DNA from: Caballeronia insecticola
GTDB taxonomy: Bacteria; Pseudomonadota; Gammaproteobacteria; Burkholderiales; Burkholderiaceae
Reading direction: 5' to 3'
Assembly (NCBI RefSeq): GCF_000402035.1
Contig: NC_021289.1
Location: 62,001-126,000 of the forward strand
Length of the DNA stretch: 64,000 bases
In this document: positions 26,775-35,069 of the stretch, one piece after another
Layout: the number at the start of each line of letters is the position of its first letter
Position numbering within the stretch: the first letter of the stretch is position 1
Made by a program: the position numbers and the translations under genes
Notes under the pieces: model-generated
What the model saw: the letters and a program-made list of their open reading frames with translations, nothing else
What the model was told of the DNA's origin: nothing
Databases searched by the model: none

Positions 26775-27791
26775 TCACTTGGATGCCGTTGCCGTGCCCG
26801 ACAGATATTCGTTCGAATACGTGCGCGCGAGGTCGATATGCTTGCCCTTCACCGAAGGATTGAACGCGGCGAGCACCTTCAGCACGGTTTCCGGACCATC
26901 GGCGGGCATCTTGCCGTCCTTCGTGAACATCGGCATCGAGGCCTTCAGCGCGGCCACGTACAGGTCCTTGTTCTTCGCGTAATAGTCCTTCGGCATCTTC
27001 TCGGTGATCTGCTCGGCGCTATGCGTCGCGATGAAGTTCAGCGTCTTCGCGAATGCGCGCGAGAGCTTCGCGGCGTCCGCCTTGTGCGATTCCGCCCACG
27101 CGCGCTGCACATAGAAGCTCGATGCCGGATACGTGCCGCCCAGCGCGGCGCGCGTGCCCTCGAGCGTGCGCATATCGACGAGCACCTTCGCGTCGCCGGT
27201 CTTCAGCAACTGCGAGACGGTCGGCTCGGTGGTCATGCCTGCATCGATACGCTCCTGCTTAACTGCCGCAATGAAGCTCGCGTCGGCGCCCACCGGCAGC
27301 AGCGTGTATTCCTTCGAACTCACGCCGGCGCGCTGCGCGAGATATTGCGTGAGAAAGCTCGTCGACGAACCGAGGCCGGTCACGCCGAGCGTCTTGCCCT
27401 TCACATCGGCCATGCTCTTGAACTTGTCGGCGGCTTTGGTCGAAACCATTTCCACTTCGCCCGGCACCTGGCCGAAGATCACGAGCGCCTGCACTTCCTT
27501 GCCCTTGCTTTGCAGGTCGATGGTGTGATCGTAGAAGCCGACGACGCCTTGCACCGCGCCGGCAAGCAGCTCGTTCTCGGCATCGACGCCGGCGGGCTGC
27601 GAGAGAATTTCGACATCGAGCCCTTCGTCCTTGAAGTAGCCGAGTTGTTCGGTCAGCTTCGCGGGCAGATAGATGATCTTGGTCGCGCCGCCGACCATGA
27701 TCGAGATCTTCTCGGCGTGAGCGGACGCGGAAGCGGCCGCGAGGGCGAAGGCAATACCGGATACAGCAGCGATCTGGCGCAGGGTACGCAT
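26775..27791 (-). CDS. ABC transporter substrate-binding protein, NMT1/SsuA-like
   Basis: 338 residues with a signal peptide (FALAAASASAHAEK, cleavage near residue 26) and a two-lobed NMT1-type fold: KISIMVGGATKIIYLPAKLTEQLGYF, EGLDVEILSQPAGVDAENEL, GKTLGVTGLGSSTSFLTQYL. AAGGAG lies 7 nt before the ATG. It captures the ligand in the periplasm for the ATPase and permease behind it. Divergent from a TctDE-like two-component system 205 bp away, which may control it. Ligand could be a sulfonate, an aromatic or a pyrimidine-type compound. Confidence 0.92.
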   Translation of the reverse strand: MRTLRQIAAVSGIAFALAAASASAHAEKISIMVGGATKIIYLPAKLTEQLGYFKDEGLDVEILSQPAGVDAENELLAGAVQGVVGFYDHTIDLQSKGKEVQALVIFGQVPGEVEMVSTKAADKFKSMADVKGKTLGVTGLGSSTSFLTQYLAQRAGVSSKEYTLLPVGADASFIAAVKQERIDAGMTTEPTVSQLLKTGDAKVLVDMRTLEGTRAALGGTYPASSFYVQRAWAESHKADAAKLSRAFAKTLNFIATHSAEQITEKMPKDYYAKNKDLYVAALKASMPMFTKDGKMPADGPETVLKVLAAFNPSVKGKHIDLARTYSNEYLSGTATASK

Positions 27792-27996
27792 CAGGAGTCT
27801 CCTTGTTCTGGGCCTTCGAGCATGAGCGGCCCGCTTTTCGAATGTGTGCGGCGATTATAGAAAGGCGAAACCTTCTGCCAGCTTTCTGGCGCGATGGCAA
27901 AACATGGGTGTTAACCCGATGCGCCTTCGCGTGACGAGACGTCCTACAATCGCGCGCTATGCCGCACACGAGCGCACTGTCGTTACGCACCCCGCC

Positions 27997-28674
27997 ATGA
28001 AGCTGCTCCTGATAGAAGACAATCCGACGCTCTCGCTCTGGCTCGCGAAAATGCTGGAGCGGGAGTCGTTCGCGCTCGAAGCGGTGCAGGACGGCGAATC
28101 CGCCGATCATCTTCTGCGCACGAATCACTACGATGTCGTGCTGCTCGATCTGAACCTGCCGCGTCTGTCCGGCAAGAACGTGCTGCGCAGATTGCGCCAG
28201 CGCGGCGACGCGACGCCGGTGATGATTCTCACGGCGAGCGGTTCCATCGACGAAAAAGTGGAGCTGCTCGGCGCGGGCGCGGATGACTATCTGGTCAAGC
28301 CGTTCGAAGTGCGCGAACTCGTTGCGCGCGTGAAGGTGATGATCCGGCGGCGCACGTCGGCGACGGCGAACGAAGTTGCGTGCGGCGATCTCGTGTTCGA
28401 CATCGACACGCGCCAGTTCACGCTGAAGGGCGCGCCGCTCAACGTGACGCCGCGCGAGCGCAGCGTGCTCGAAGCGCTGATATTGCGTCTCGGCAAAACG
28501 GTCTCGAAGGCCGCGCTGCTCGATGCGATCTTCACGCACGAAGACAGCCCGAGCGAGGATGCGCTCGAAATCTATGTGTCGCGTCTGCGCAAGAAGCTCG
28601 ATGGCAGCACGGCGGCGATCGTCACGTTGCGCGGGCTTGGCTATCTGTTGCGCAAGAAGGACGATGACCAATAG
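27997..28674 (+). CDS. OmpR-family response regulator (TctD-like)
   Basis: 225 residues. The receiver domain has the acidic pair in LLIEDNP, the phospho-acceptor Asp in VVLLDLNLPRLSG, Thr in ILTASG and Lys in YLVKPFE. The C-terminal winged helix has FTLKGAPLNVTPRERSVLEAL and EIYVSRLRKKLDG. The in-frame stretch upstream to 27844 is not protein-like, so the ATG at 27997 is chosen. Its stop lies 11 bp inside the sensor kinase gene, so the two are co-expressed. It is divergent from the ABC operon. Confidence 0.92.
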   Translation: MKLLLIEDNPTLSLWLAKMLERESFALEAVQDGESADHLLRTNHYDVVLLDLNLPRLSGKNVLRRLRQRGDATPVMILTASGSIDEKVELLGAGADDYLVKPFEVRELVARVKVMIRRRTSATANEVACGDLVFDIDTRQFTLKGAPLNVTPRERSVLEALILRLGKTVSKAALLDAIFTHEDSPSEDALEIYVSRLRKKLDGSTAAIVTLRGLGYLLRKKDDDQ

Positions 28675-30046
28675 CCTGCGCATTCGTCTCCTGTGGTGGG
28701 TGCTGGTGCCGCTCGCGATCTACGTGTTCGTGACCGGCAAGGCCGCCTACGACAACGCGCGCCACACCGCCGATCTCGTGCAGGAAAATACGCTGCTCGC
28801 TTCCGCGCGAATGATCGCGGGCGAAGTGGAATGGTCGGACGGCCGCTTGCTCGTCGATATTCCGCCGGCCGCACTCGAAGTATTCGCATCGCCGCAGGGC
28901 GATCAGGTCTTCTACAACGTGAGCGTCGACGATGGCCGCCTGCTCGCGGGCGCGCCCGATTTTCCCGTGAAGCGGACGAGCGCCGGTTACGACACGCCCA
29001 CGTATTACGACGCCGATCTCAACGGCAAGTCGATACGCGCGGTCGGCTATGTGCGTCAGATGTACGACAACGGCGCGATTCGCCGCGTGCTCGTATCGGT
29101 CGGCAAAACGCAGGCTTCGCGCGATGCGATGATCCGCGAACTGTGGCGTCCGCAACTCGTGCGGCAGATCGAAATGGTGCTGCTTGCCGTGGCGCTTACG
29201 TGCATCGGCCTGACGTTCGAATTGCGTCCGCTGCTGAAAGTGAAGGACGAGGTCATGGACCGCGATCCGATGCAGCTCGAACCGTTGCGGGTCGAGCGTT
29301 TGCATACGGAACTGCGGCCTATCGTCGAAGCGATCAACCAGTGCATCGCGCGGCTTGGGTTGCAGGTGGCGGCGCAGCGGCGCTTCATCGCGGATGCGGC
29401 GCATCAGTTGCGCACGCCGCTCACGCTGCTCGAGACGCAATTGCAGTTTGCGCGGCAACACGTCGCGATGGAGCCGTCGCTTTCCGAGGCGCTGGCGGCC
29501 ATGCAGCGCAGTAACCGGTCGATGGTCGGTCTCACGAACAAGCTGCTGTTGCTCGCGCAAGCGGAAGCCGCGGATTACACGCAGCTCGCGAAGCAGAAGG
29601 TCGATCTCGCCGCGATTGCGCAGAACGTGATCGAGGATCTCGCCATGTTCGCGCAGAAGCGCGAGATCGATCTCGGCGCGGAGCTGGTCGAATCGGCGTG
29701 GATGATCGGGCATGAGGCGTTGTTGTCGGCGCTTGTTTATAACGTCGCTGAGAACGCGATTCGCTATACGCAGGCGGGCGGGCATGTGACGGTCGCCGTT
29801 GCGCGGGATGCGCAACGGGTCACGCTTACTGTGACCGACGATGGTCCGGGTATTCCTGCCGAAGCTCGAAGTCGTGTGTTCGAGCCGTTTTATCGCGCGG
29901 CGACGGAGACTGAGGGGACGGGGCTGGGGCTGTCGATTGCGCGGGAGATCGTGCTGGCGCATCGGGGGGAGATTTGGCTGGGTCAACCTGAACATCCGGC
30001 GCGTGGGGTGCTGGTCACGGCGACGTTCGAAAGCAATCAGAATTGA
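28664..30046 (+). CDS. sensor histidine kinase (TctE-like)
   Basis: 460 residues. An N-terminal TM helix (LLWWVLVPLAIYVFVTGKAA), a periplasmic sensor region of the 2CSK_N/TctE type up to about residue 165, and a second TM (MVLLAVALTCIGLTFEL). HisKA has the phospho-His in ADAAHQLRTPLTLLE, and the HATPase domain has NVAENAIRYT, TDDGPGIP and GTGLGLSIA. Overlaps the response-regulator gene by 11 bp. TctE-type kinases usually sense carboxylates next to TctCBA carriers; here the neighbour is an NMT1-type ABC importer, so the signal may differ. Confidence 0.92.
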   Translation: MTNSLRIRLLWWVLVPLAIYVFVTGKAAYDNARHTADLVQENTLLASARMIAGEVEWSDGRLLVDIPPAALEVFASPQGDQVFYNVSVDDGRLLAGAPDFPVKRTSAGYDTPTYYDADLNGKSIRAVGYVRQMYDNGAIRRVLVSVGKTQASRDAMIRELWRPQLVRQIEMVLLAVALTCIGLTFELRPLLKVKDEVMDRDPMQLEPLRVERLHTELRPIVEAINQCIARLGLQVAAQRRFIADAAHQLRTPLTLLETQLQFARQHVAMEPSLSEALAAMQRSNRSMVGLTNKLLLLAQAEAADYTQLAKQKVDLAAIAQNVIEDLAMFAQKREIDLGAELVESAWMIGHEALLSALVYNVAENAIRYTQAGGHVTVAVARDAQRVTLTVTDDGPGIPAEARSRVFEPFYRAATETEGTGLGLSIAREIVLAHRGEIWLGQPEHPARGVLVTATFESNQN

Positions 30047-30186
30047 AACGACAACGGTCGGTCGAAGGCGATGGATCTCGCGATGGTGCAGAAATTTCAA
30101 GCGCCGAAGCGAGGCTTGGCTTAATCCCCCGTCGACGCGAAGTTGGACGCCTTCTTATGGGCGGTTTTCGTTGCGCGAGGTTTTTC

Positions 30187-30218
30187 GAAATTGCCTAAAG
30201 GCAATCAGCGGCAATTTC
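30187..30218 (+). repeat. overlapping inverted repeats with two alternative hairpins
   Basis: ATTGCC at 30190-30195 can pair with GGCAAT at 30200-30205 (loop TAAA), or the longer GAAATTGCC at 30187-30195 can pair with GGCAATTTC at 30210-30218. The two pairings exclude each other. It lies in the AT-rich leader 120 bp before the astacin-like lipoprotein gene. No T run follows, so a regulatory role is only a possibility. Confidence 0.5.
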
Positions 30219-30341
30219 AAGAGGGGGAAATAGAAAGGTTTGGGAAAATTATGTAATGAACATTTCATTTTGATTTCATGTTGAAAATATACTTCTCCCA
30301 CCATGCGCGAGGGCGTGTGGTCAGTCATAAAGGAGAAGAAG

Positions 30342-32096
30342 GTGAAAAGTCTGAGGGGTCTAGCGTTAGCTTTTTTATCAGGATTACTTATTAGTGGATG
30401 TGGAGACGGTAGCAGCACCAGCGCGATCAGTTCCACGGCCAAGACGTCTGTCGAGCAATCCGTCGCGCAGGACAAGTCCACGGTGAAGGGCTACGCGTTA
30501 TCGACGGTTATTTGGGATCGCTTGCCGATCGGTGTTTGCTGGAACCTGAGCAATACAGAGTTCGCACAAACTTCCGCAGAGCGCAACTGGACTCGTCTCG
30601 CGATCCAGGAAACTTGGGAGCAGCATTCAGGCGTCGAATTTTCCGGTTGGCAGCAATGCACGAACGATCCGAACTATTACGGCATTCGGATTTCGGTCGA
30701 GGACATTGACGGCGGCGCGCCGCACACCATGGGCCTGGGTGCGATGCTGAACAACGCTCAAGGGGGAATGGCGCTCAATTTCACTTTCAAGAACTGGAGC
30801 CCGAGTTGCCAAGGGCGTGAGGAATATTGCATTCGCCGGATCGCCGCGCACGAATTCGGTCACGCGCTGGGTTTTGCGCATGAGCAGAATCGGCCAGATA
30901 CGCCGTCATCGTGTATCGAGCCCGCGCAGGGCACCCGTGGCGACACGATGGTCGGCTTGTGGGATCTCGCGTCGATCATGAATTACTGCAACCCGCAGTG
31001 GAATGGCGACGGCAAACTGAGCGCCACCGACATCGAGATGGCGCAGAAGTTTTACGGCCCACATAAGGACACGGAAAGCGTCTTCGTTATGAAGCGCGTG
31101 GCGAGTCCTGCGAAGATCACAGAGTACGACCTGAACACGCGCGCCGAGGTGTCGACGATTAATCTCGATTTCGGAAGCGGGGACGACTACGTTCGAAGGA
31201 TGTTCGCGAGTCCGGATCAAAAGCGGCTCTATTTCGAACTGGCGATCGCATCGCAACCCGGTTTGCAGGAAAAAGGCGCGCAATCGAGCGTGTTGATTGC
31301 ATACGATATTGCTTCGCGTGCGATTGCCTGGAACGTCCGTTTGAGCCGCACGGCATCCATTGAACTGAGAGTTTCGCCGGATAATTCGCAAATCTATTAC
31401 GCGGCGGACAACACGATAAGTGTGATCAATGCTGAGGACGGCAAGGTCGGCAACGTGATGACTTTCCCGGCTTACTACTCGGTCAAGGCCCTCGACACGA
31501 CGCCCGACGACAACGATACGGTCTACGTTCTTGCGAGCACCTCCGGCACGCAGCAGAACATTCTGCGCGTGAACATGAAGACGAAGAGCGTGATGACTTC
31601 GTTTGCAGCTGGACAATTGCCGTCCAGGGACTATCACGTCCTCGCTGTGACGCCGGACGGAAAGCGCGCTGTCTACATGAAGCCCGTCTCGAATCTCGGC
31701 GGATCGAACATGTCGGAAATGGACTTGTCGAATGGCAAGATAAGGCAGTTGCCGGGTGGCGAACCGTACAAGTCAGTCAATAATCTGCAGGCGACCAACA
31801 ATCACCAAGTCGTGTTCGTCGACAATAACGAGTACAACGTCGCCCCGGTCATCTTTTACGATCTGGACACAGGCGGGAAAGTCTGGGCTGAATCGAACAG
31901 GAAGTTGATTCCGGAAATTCAGTATGACGCAAAAACGCAGTCCGTTTTCCTGATGAGCGATTTGAAAGACACAGTCGAGCAGTTGGTGCCGCAAGGCGAT
32001 GGTACCTACAAAAATATCGATTTCGGGTTTACGGCCTTCACAGAAGACGTGATATGGAAACCCATGGCAGCGCCCTTTGTCTTCGTGAGGCGTTGA
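30342..32096 (+). CDS. astacin-like metalloprotease lipoprotein with C-terminal beta-propeller-like region
   Basis: 584 residues. A GTG start is chosen because AAGGAGAA lies just before it; the ATG at 30303 would give a poor signal peptide. The signal ends in LLISGC, a lipobox, so it is a lipoprotein. The zinc motif HEFGHALGFAHEQNRPD (His170, His174, His180 as ligands, Glu171 as base) matches the astacin signature, and Met213/Tyr215 in SIMNYC form the Met-turn and fifth ligand. From about residue 250 the sequence has repeated beta-strand blocks such as KRLYFELAIAS and NSQIYYAADNTISVINAEDGKV, like a YVTN-type propeller. Codon use is more AT-rich than neighbours, suggesting transfer. Confidence 0.8.
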   Translation: MKSLRGLALAFLSGLLISGCGDGSSTSAISSTAKTSVEQSVAQDKSTVKGYALSTVIWDRLPIGVCWNLSNTEFAQTSAERNWTRLAIQETWEQHSGVEFSGWQQCTNDPNYYGIRISVEDIDGGAPHTMGLGAMLNNAQGGMALNFTFKNWSPSCQGREEYCIRRIAAHEFGHALGFAHEQNRPDTPSSCIEPAQGTRGDTMVGLWDLASIMNYCNPQWNGDGKLSATDIEMAQKFYGPHKDTESVFVMKRVASPAKITEYDLNTRAEVSTINLDFGSGDDYVRRMFASPDQKRLYFELAIASQPGLQEKGAQSSVLIAYDIASRAIAWNVRLSRTASIELRVSPDNSQIYYAADNTISVINAEDGKVGNVMTFPAYYSVKALDTTPDDNDTVYVLASTSGTQQNILRVNMKTKSVMTSFAAGQLPSRDYHVLAVTPDGKRAVYMKPVSNLGGSNMSEMDLSNGKIRQLPGGEPYKSVNNLQATNNHQVVFVDNNEYNVAPVIFYDLDTGGKVWAESNRKLIPEIQYDAKTQSVFLMSDLKDTVEQLVPQGDGTYKNIDFGFTAFTEDVIWKPMAAPFVFVRR

Positions 32097-32530
32097 TCGA
32101 CAGTTGAGTTAGTTGGACAAACGAGGCGGCAGGCGGTCGAAAGAACGGCTGTCGCCTCGCTTTGTTTTTGCGCGGTCAACGTTTCCCGATTTGGATGCAA
32201 CGTATCTGAATTTATCGAAGCAGTCACGAGACGCGATAGCGTCAAGGGCAGCAAGCGCCTTTGTCTGCCCACATTTGCGAATCCCGCGCCCTCATCTGCC
32301 GCCGTTGCAAGCGGCTGCTGTTTCATCGTCTTTAGCTTATCTCTTTGACCCTATCGGTCAGAACGCGCAAAGCGCACAGAAGATAGGCTCGATCCGTGTT
32401 GTCTTAACGAATATTCACCTACACCAACACATCAGATAAACCGCGTTTTGTCGGGATTTCAAAGCACCCACCTCAAGCAACGCGGCGCATATCACTCGCG
32501 ATGCCCGCTTTTATGACGGCCCTGCGTAAT
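32097..32530. other. 434-bp stretch without a recognisable gene
   Basis: AT-richer DNA downstream of the protease gene. The open frames here (for example 32113-32439 plus, 32006-32326 minus) have no ribosome binding site and poor composition. No intact inverted repeat or IS end was seen. Confidence 0.5.
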
Positions 32531-32788
32531 TCAGTATTTAATATCCCTCGCGACCTGACGCCCTTGTTGCTTTGTTTGCCGCTTGTCTTGCCTGCACTGA
32601 GCGTTGGATTGCTGGTTGGCGGCGCGGCAATCTTGCTTGGTATGACGGGAGTATTGACGCGTATCCTGACGAACATCTCGCGCTGCGCGACGCTCTTGTG
32701 CTTGTTGTGTTGCGTTCGATGCGTCAGGCCACGAGCAAAGGAGTGTTGCCGTGAACAATGAAACGAACCTGAATTCGCGTACGTGCAT
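32531..32788 (-). CDS. small exported basic protein, 85 aa
   Basis: Starts MHVREFRFVSLFTATLLCSW, a signal-peptide-like N-terminus, then a repetitive charged helix with ARDVRQDTRQYSRHTKQDC and CRQDKRQTKQQGRQVARDI, rich in Arg, Gln and Lys. I recall similar small periplasmic proteins in Burkholderia with the same RQDTRQ/RQDKRQTKQQG pattern. GGAG lies 9 nt before the ATG at 32788, which supports this start over the longer frame. A plus-strand hydrophobic frame overlaps it but looks like its shadow. Two Cys in the mature part could form a disulfide. Function unknown. Confidence 0.6.
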   Translation of the reverse strand: MHVREFRFVSLFTATLLCSWPDASNATQQAQERRAARDVRQDTRQYSRHTKQDCRAANQQSNAQCRQDKRQTKQQGRQVARDIKY

Positions 32789-32984
32789 GTTGCTATCTCC
32801 GGAATGCTCGACCGGTCTCGGCCGTGCGTAAGGTACCGCTGGCATCCGTCGTGGAAAAGTGGTGCTTACGAGTACCACTGTAAATAGTCAACACGCTCGA
32901 CAATGCCCAAGAAAAGGCGCGATTCGACGGTTTAGGGAATCGAAATAATCCGACGCTCGATGCAATGAACGGAGGGCGTGAGCC

Positions 32985-33258
32985 GTGAGATTGTCCAAGG
33001 CCGTCACAGGAGCATGTTTCTCGTTCGTGCTGGGCAGTGCATGCGCGAGCCCGATCGATATGTCGAACGCGTTGCCGAATTTCGTCGGCGCCCTTCGGCG
33101 GACTGAGCGGCTGTCAATGAGCCCTGCGCGGGCGTTGCGTCTCGGGCGGCGAGACGTCGACGACCGATGGGCGATGCGGCGGCGATCCCTATCGTGACGC
33201 GGCACGGTACGCGCAATCAATGACTTACGACGTGGGCATCGCCTATGCCTTCCGATGA
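32985..33258 (+). pseudogene. decayed small exported-protein gene (frameshifts)
   Basis: The GTG-started frame opens with a signal peptide (VRLSKAVTGACFSFVLGSACA) and NALPNFVGA, with GGAGGG upstream, then turns into Arg-rich nonsense. From about 33090, a different frame becomes sensible again: SGGETSTTDGRCGGDPYRDAA, then SMTYDVGIAYAFR and a stop at 33256-33258. Joining them requires at least one indel near the run CGCCC at about 33088 and another near 33116-33145. The C-terminus YDVGIAYAFR looks like an outer-membrane strand. I infer an inactivated gene of unknown function. Confidence 0.55.
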
Positions 33259-33271
33259 AGCGTAGAGCGTC

Positions 33272-35056
33272 CTACTTACCGGATCGCATAGCGTCCGCCA
33301 GGTTCGGCGCCTCAAGACCCACGATCAAATCAACTTCGCCATTGGCAAGCGCCTGCGTTGCGGGAACGCCTGCCGCCTTCAAAGCAGCGCCGTCAAGCCG
33401 CGACGCATCGCCGAGCGCGACGCGCAAACGCGTGGCCGCAAGCGCTTCGAGCTTCAGGATGTTGGCCGCGCCGCCCAGCGCCGCGCGGATCTTTTCCATA
33501 CGCGCCTTTTGTTGCGCCGTATCCTGCATGGCGACAGTAGCCGGCGCAGGCGCGGTGTCCATCGTAGCCGCAACCGCACCGGCCGCCGGCAAATCGGCAT
33601 CGCTGCCCGCTGACTTCAGGTATTCCTGCATGTCGGTTTTCATGTTTTCCGACAGCGGCCCAAAGATCGCCTGCACGCCATTGCCGACGCGCATGACGCC
33701 CGCGGCGCCAAGCACCTTCAATCGCGCATCGTCGACGAGTGACGCGTCGTTCACGGAAATCCGCAGCCGCGTAATGCACGCATCGAGGCTCTTGATGTTC
33801 GAGCGGCCGCCGAACGCAAGCACGAGATCGCGCGAGCGTCCGCCCACACCCGTGCTTACCGCGGCGCTCGCTATCGTGTCTTCCTCGCGCCCCGGCGTCT
33901 TCATGTCGAATCGCGTGATGACGAAGCGGAACACGCAGTAATAGATCGCCGCGTAAATCGGCCCGAGGATGAACACGTACCACGCGTGCGTCGCCTTGTT
34001 GCCGATCAGGTTGAACATCAAAAAGTCGATTGCGCCTTGCGAGAACGTGAAGCCCATGTGCATGTTCAGCGTATTGGCGACGAACTGCGCCGACGCCGCA
34101 AGGCACGCGTGAATGAAGTACAGCACGGGCGCGACGAACAGGAACGCGAATTCGATCGGCTCGGTGATGCCCGTAAGGAACGACGTCAACGCCGCCGACA
34201 CCATCATGCCGCCGACCGCGACTTTCTTCTCCGGCTTCGCGCAATGCCAGATCGCGATGGCGGCGGCAGGCAGGCCGAACATCTTGAACAGGAACGCGCC
34301 CGACAGAATGCCCGCGGTGGGGTCGCCGGCAAAGAAGCGATTGATGTCGCCATGAACGACCTTGCCGGTCGTCGGATCGAGGAAGCTGCCCGCTTCGAAG
34401 AAAAACGGCACGTTCCAGATGTGATGCAAGCCGAACGGAATCAGCAGACGTTCGACAAAGCCGTAGACCGTCGCTGCCGTGCGCGGATCGGAGACCGCCG
34501 CCCATTGCGAGAACGCCTTGATCACGCCGCCGATCGGCGGCCACACGACCGACAACACCGCGCCGAGCACGATCGAACCGATGGCCGTCACGATCGGCAC
34601 GAAGCGCTTGCCCGCGAAGAAGCCGAGATACGCGGGCAGCGCAATCTTGTAGTAGCGGTTGAACATCCAGGCGGCGAGACCGCCCGCGAGAATGCCGCCG
34701 AAGACGCCGGTCTGGATCGATGGGATGCCCATGATCATGCTCGTCTCGACGCCTTCGACCTTCGCGATCACCCCGAGGGTCGCCGTCATCACGAGATAGC
34801 CGATGGTCGCCGCGATGCCCGATACGCCGTCGTTCTCCGTGAAGCCGAGCGCGACGCCGATCGCGAAGATGAGCGGCAGGTTGCCGAAGATCACATCGCC
34901 CGCGTTCTTCATCAGTTCGAGGACGATCGCGGGCACGTAGCCGTGGAAATCGGTCGCGCCGAGGCCGAGCAGCAGCCCTGCGACGGGCAGCACCGCGACC
35001 GGCAGCATCAACGATTTGCCGACTTTCTGCACCACGCCGAATGCATTCTTGAACAT
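33272..35056 (-). CDS. nagE: PTS N-acetylglucosamine-type EIICB permease with a second EIIB-like domain
   Basis: 594 residues. EIIC (about 1-385) has ten or so TM helices and [21 protein letters not shown]. The EIIB domain follows with phospho-Cys427 in [11 protein letters not shown] third domain (about 515-594) repeats the EIIB fold, [25 protein letters not shown], but the Cys position reads Ala, so it cannot be phosphorylated the same way. It imports and phosphorylates GlcNAc (or glucose). ATG at 35056 is 13 bp behind the EIIA-HPr-EI gene on the same strand, so both are one operon. Confidence 0.9.
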   Translation of the reverse strand: MFKNAFGVVQKVGKSLMLPVAVLPVAGLLLGLGATDFHGYVPAIVLELMKNAGDVIFGNLPLIFAIGVALGFTENDGVSGIAATIGYLVMTATLGVIAKVEGVETSMIMGIPSIQTGVFGGILAGGLAAWMFNRYYKIALPAYLGFFAGKRFVPIVTAIGSIVLGAVLSVVWPPIGGVIKAFSQWAAVSDPRTAATVYGFVERLLIPFGLHHIWNVPFFFEAGSFLDPTTGKVVHGDINRFFAGDPTAGILSGAFLFKMFGLPAAAIAIWHCAKPEKKVAVGGMMVSAALTSFLTGITEPIEFAFLFVAPVLYFIHACLAASAQFVANTLNMHMGFTFSQGAIDFLMFNLIGNKATHAWYVFILGPIYAAIYYCVFRFVITRFDMKTPGREEDTIASAAVSTGVGGRSRDLVLAFGGRSNIKSLDACITRLRISVNDASLVDDARLKVLGAAGVMRVGNGVQAIFGPLSENMKTDMQEYLKSAGSDADLPAAGAVAATMDTAPAPATVAMQDTAQQKARMEKIRAALGGAANILKLEALAATRLRVALGDASRLDGAALKAAGVPATQALANGEVDLIVGLEAPNLADAMRSGK

Positions 35057-35069
35057 GTTGCGCCTCCGC

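Noticed and set aside
32501..32761. Hydrophobic 86-residue plus-strand frame
   Set aside because: Opposite the small exported basic protein, whose own start has a GGAG site; the hydrophobic Leu runs are the complement of its Gln/Lys/Arg codons.
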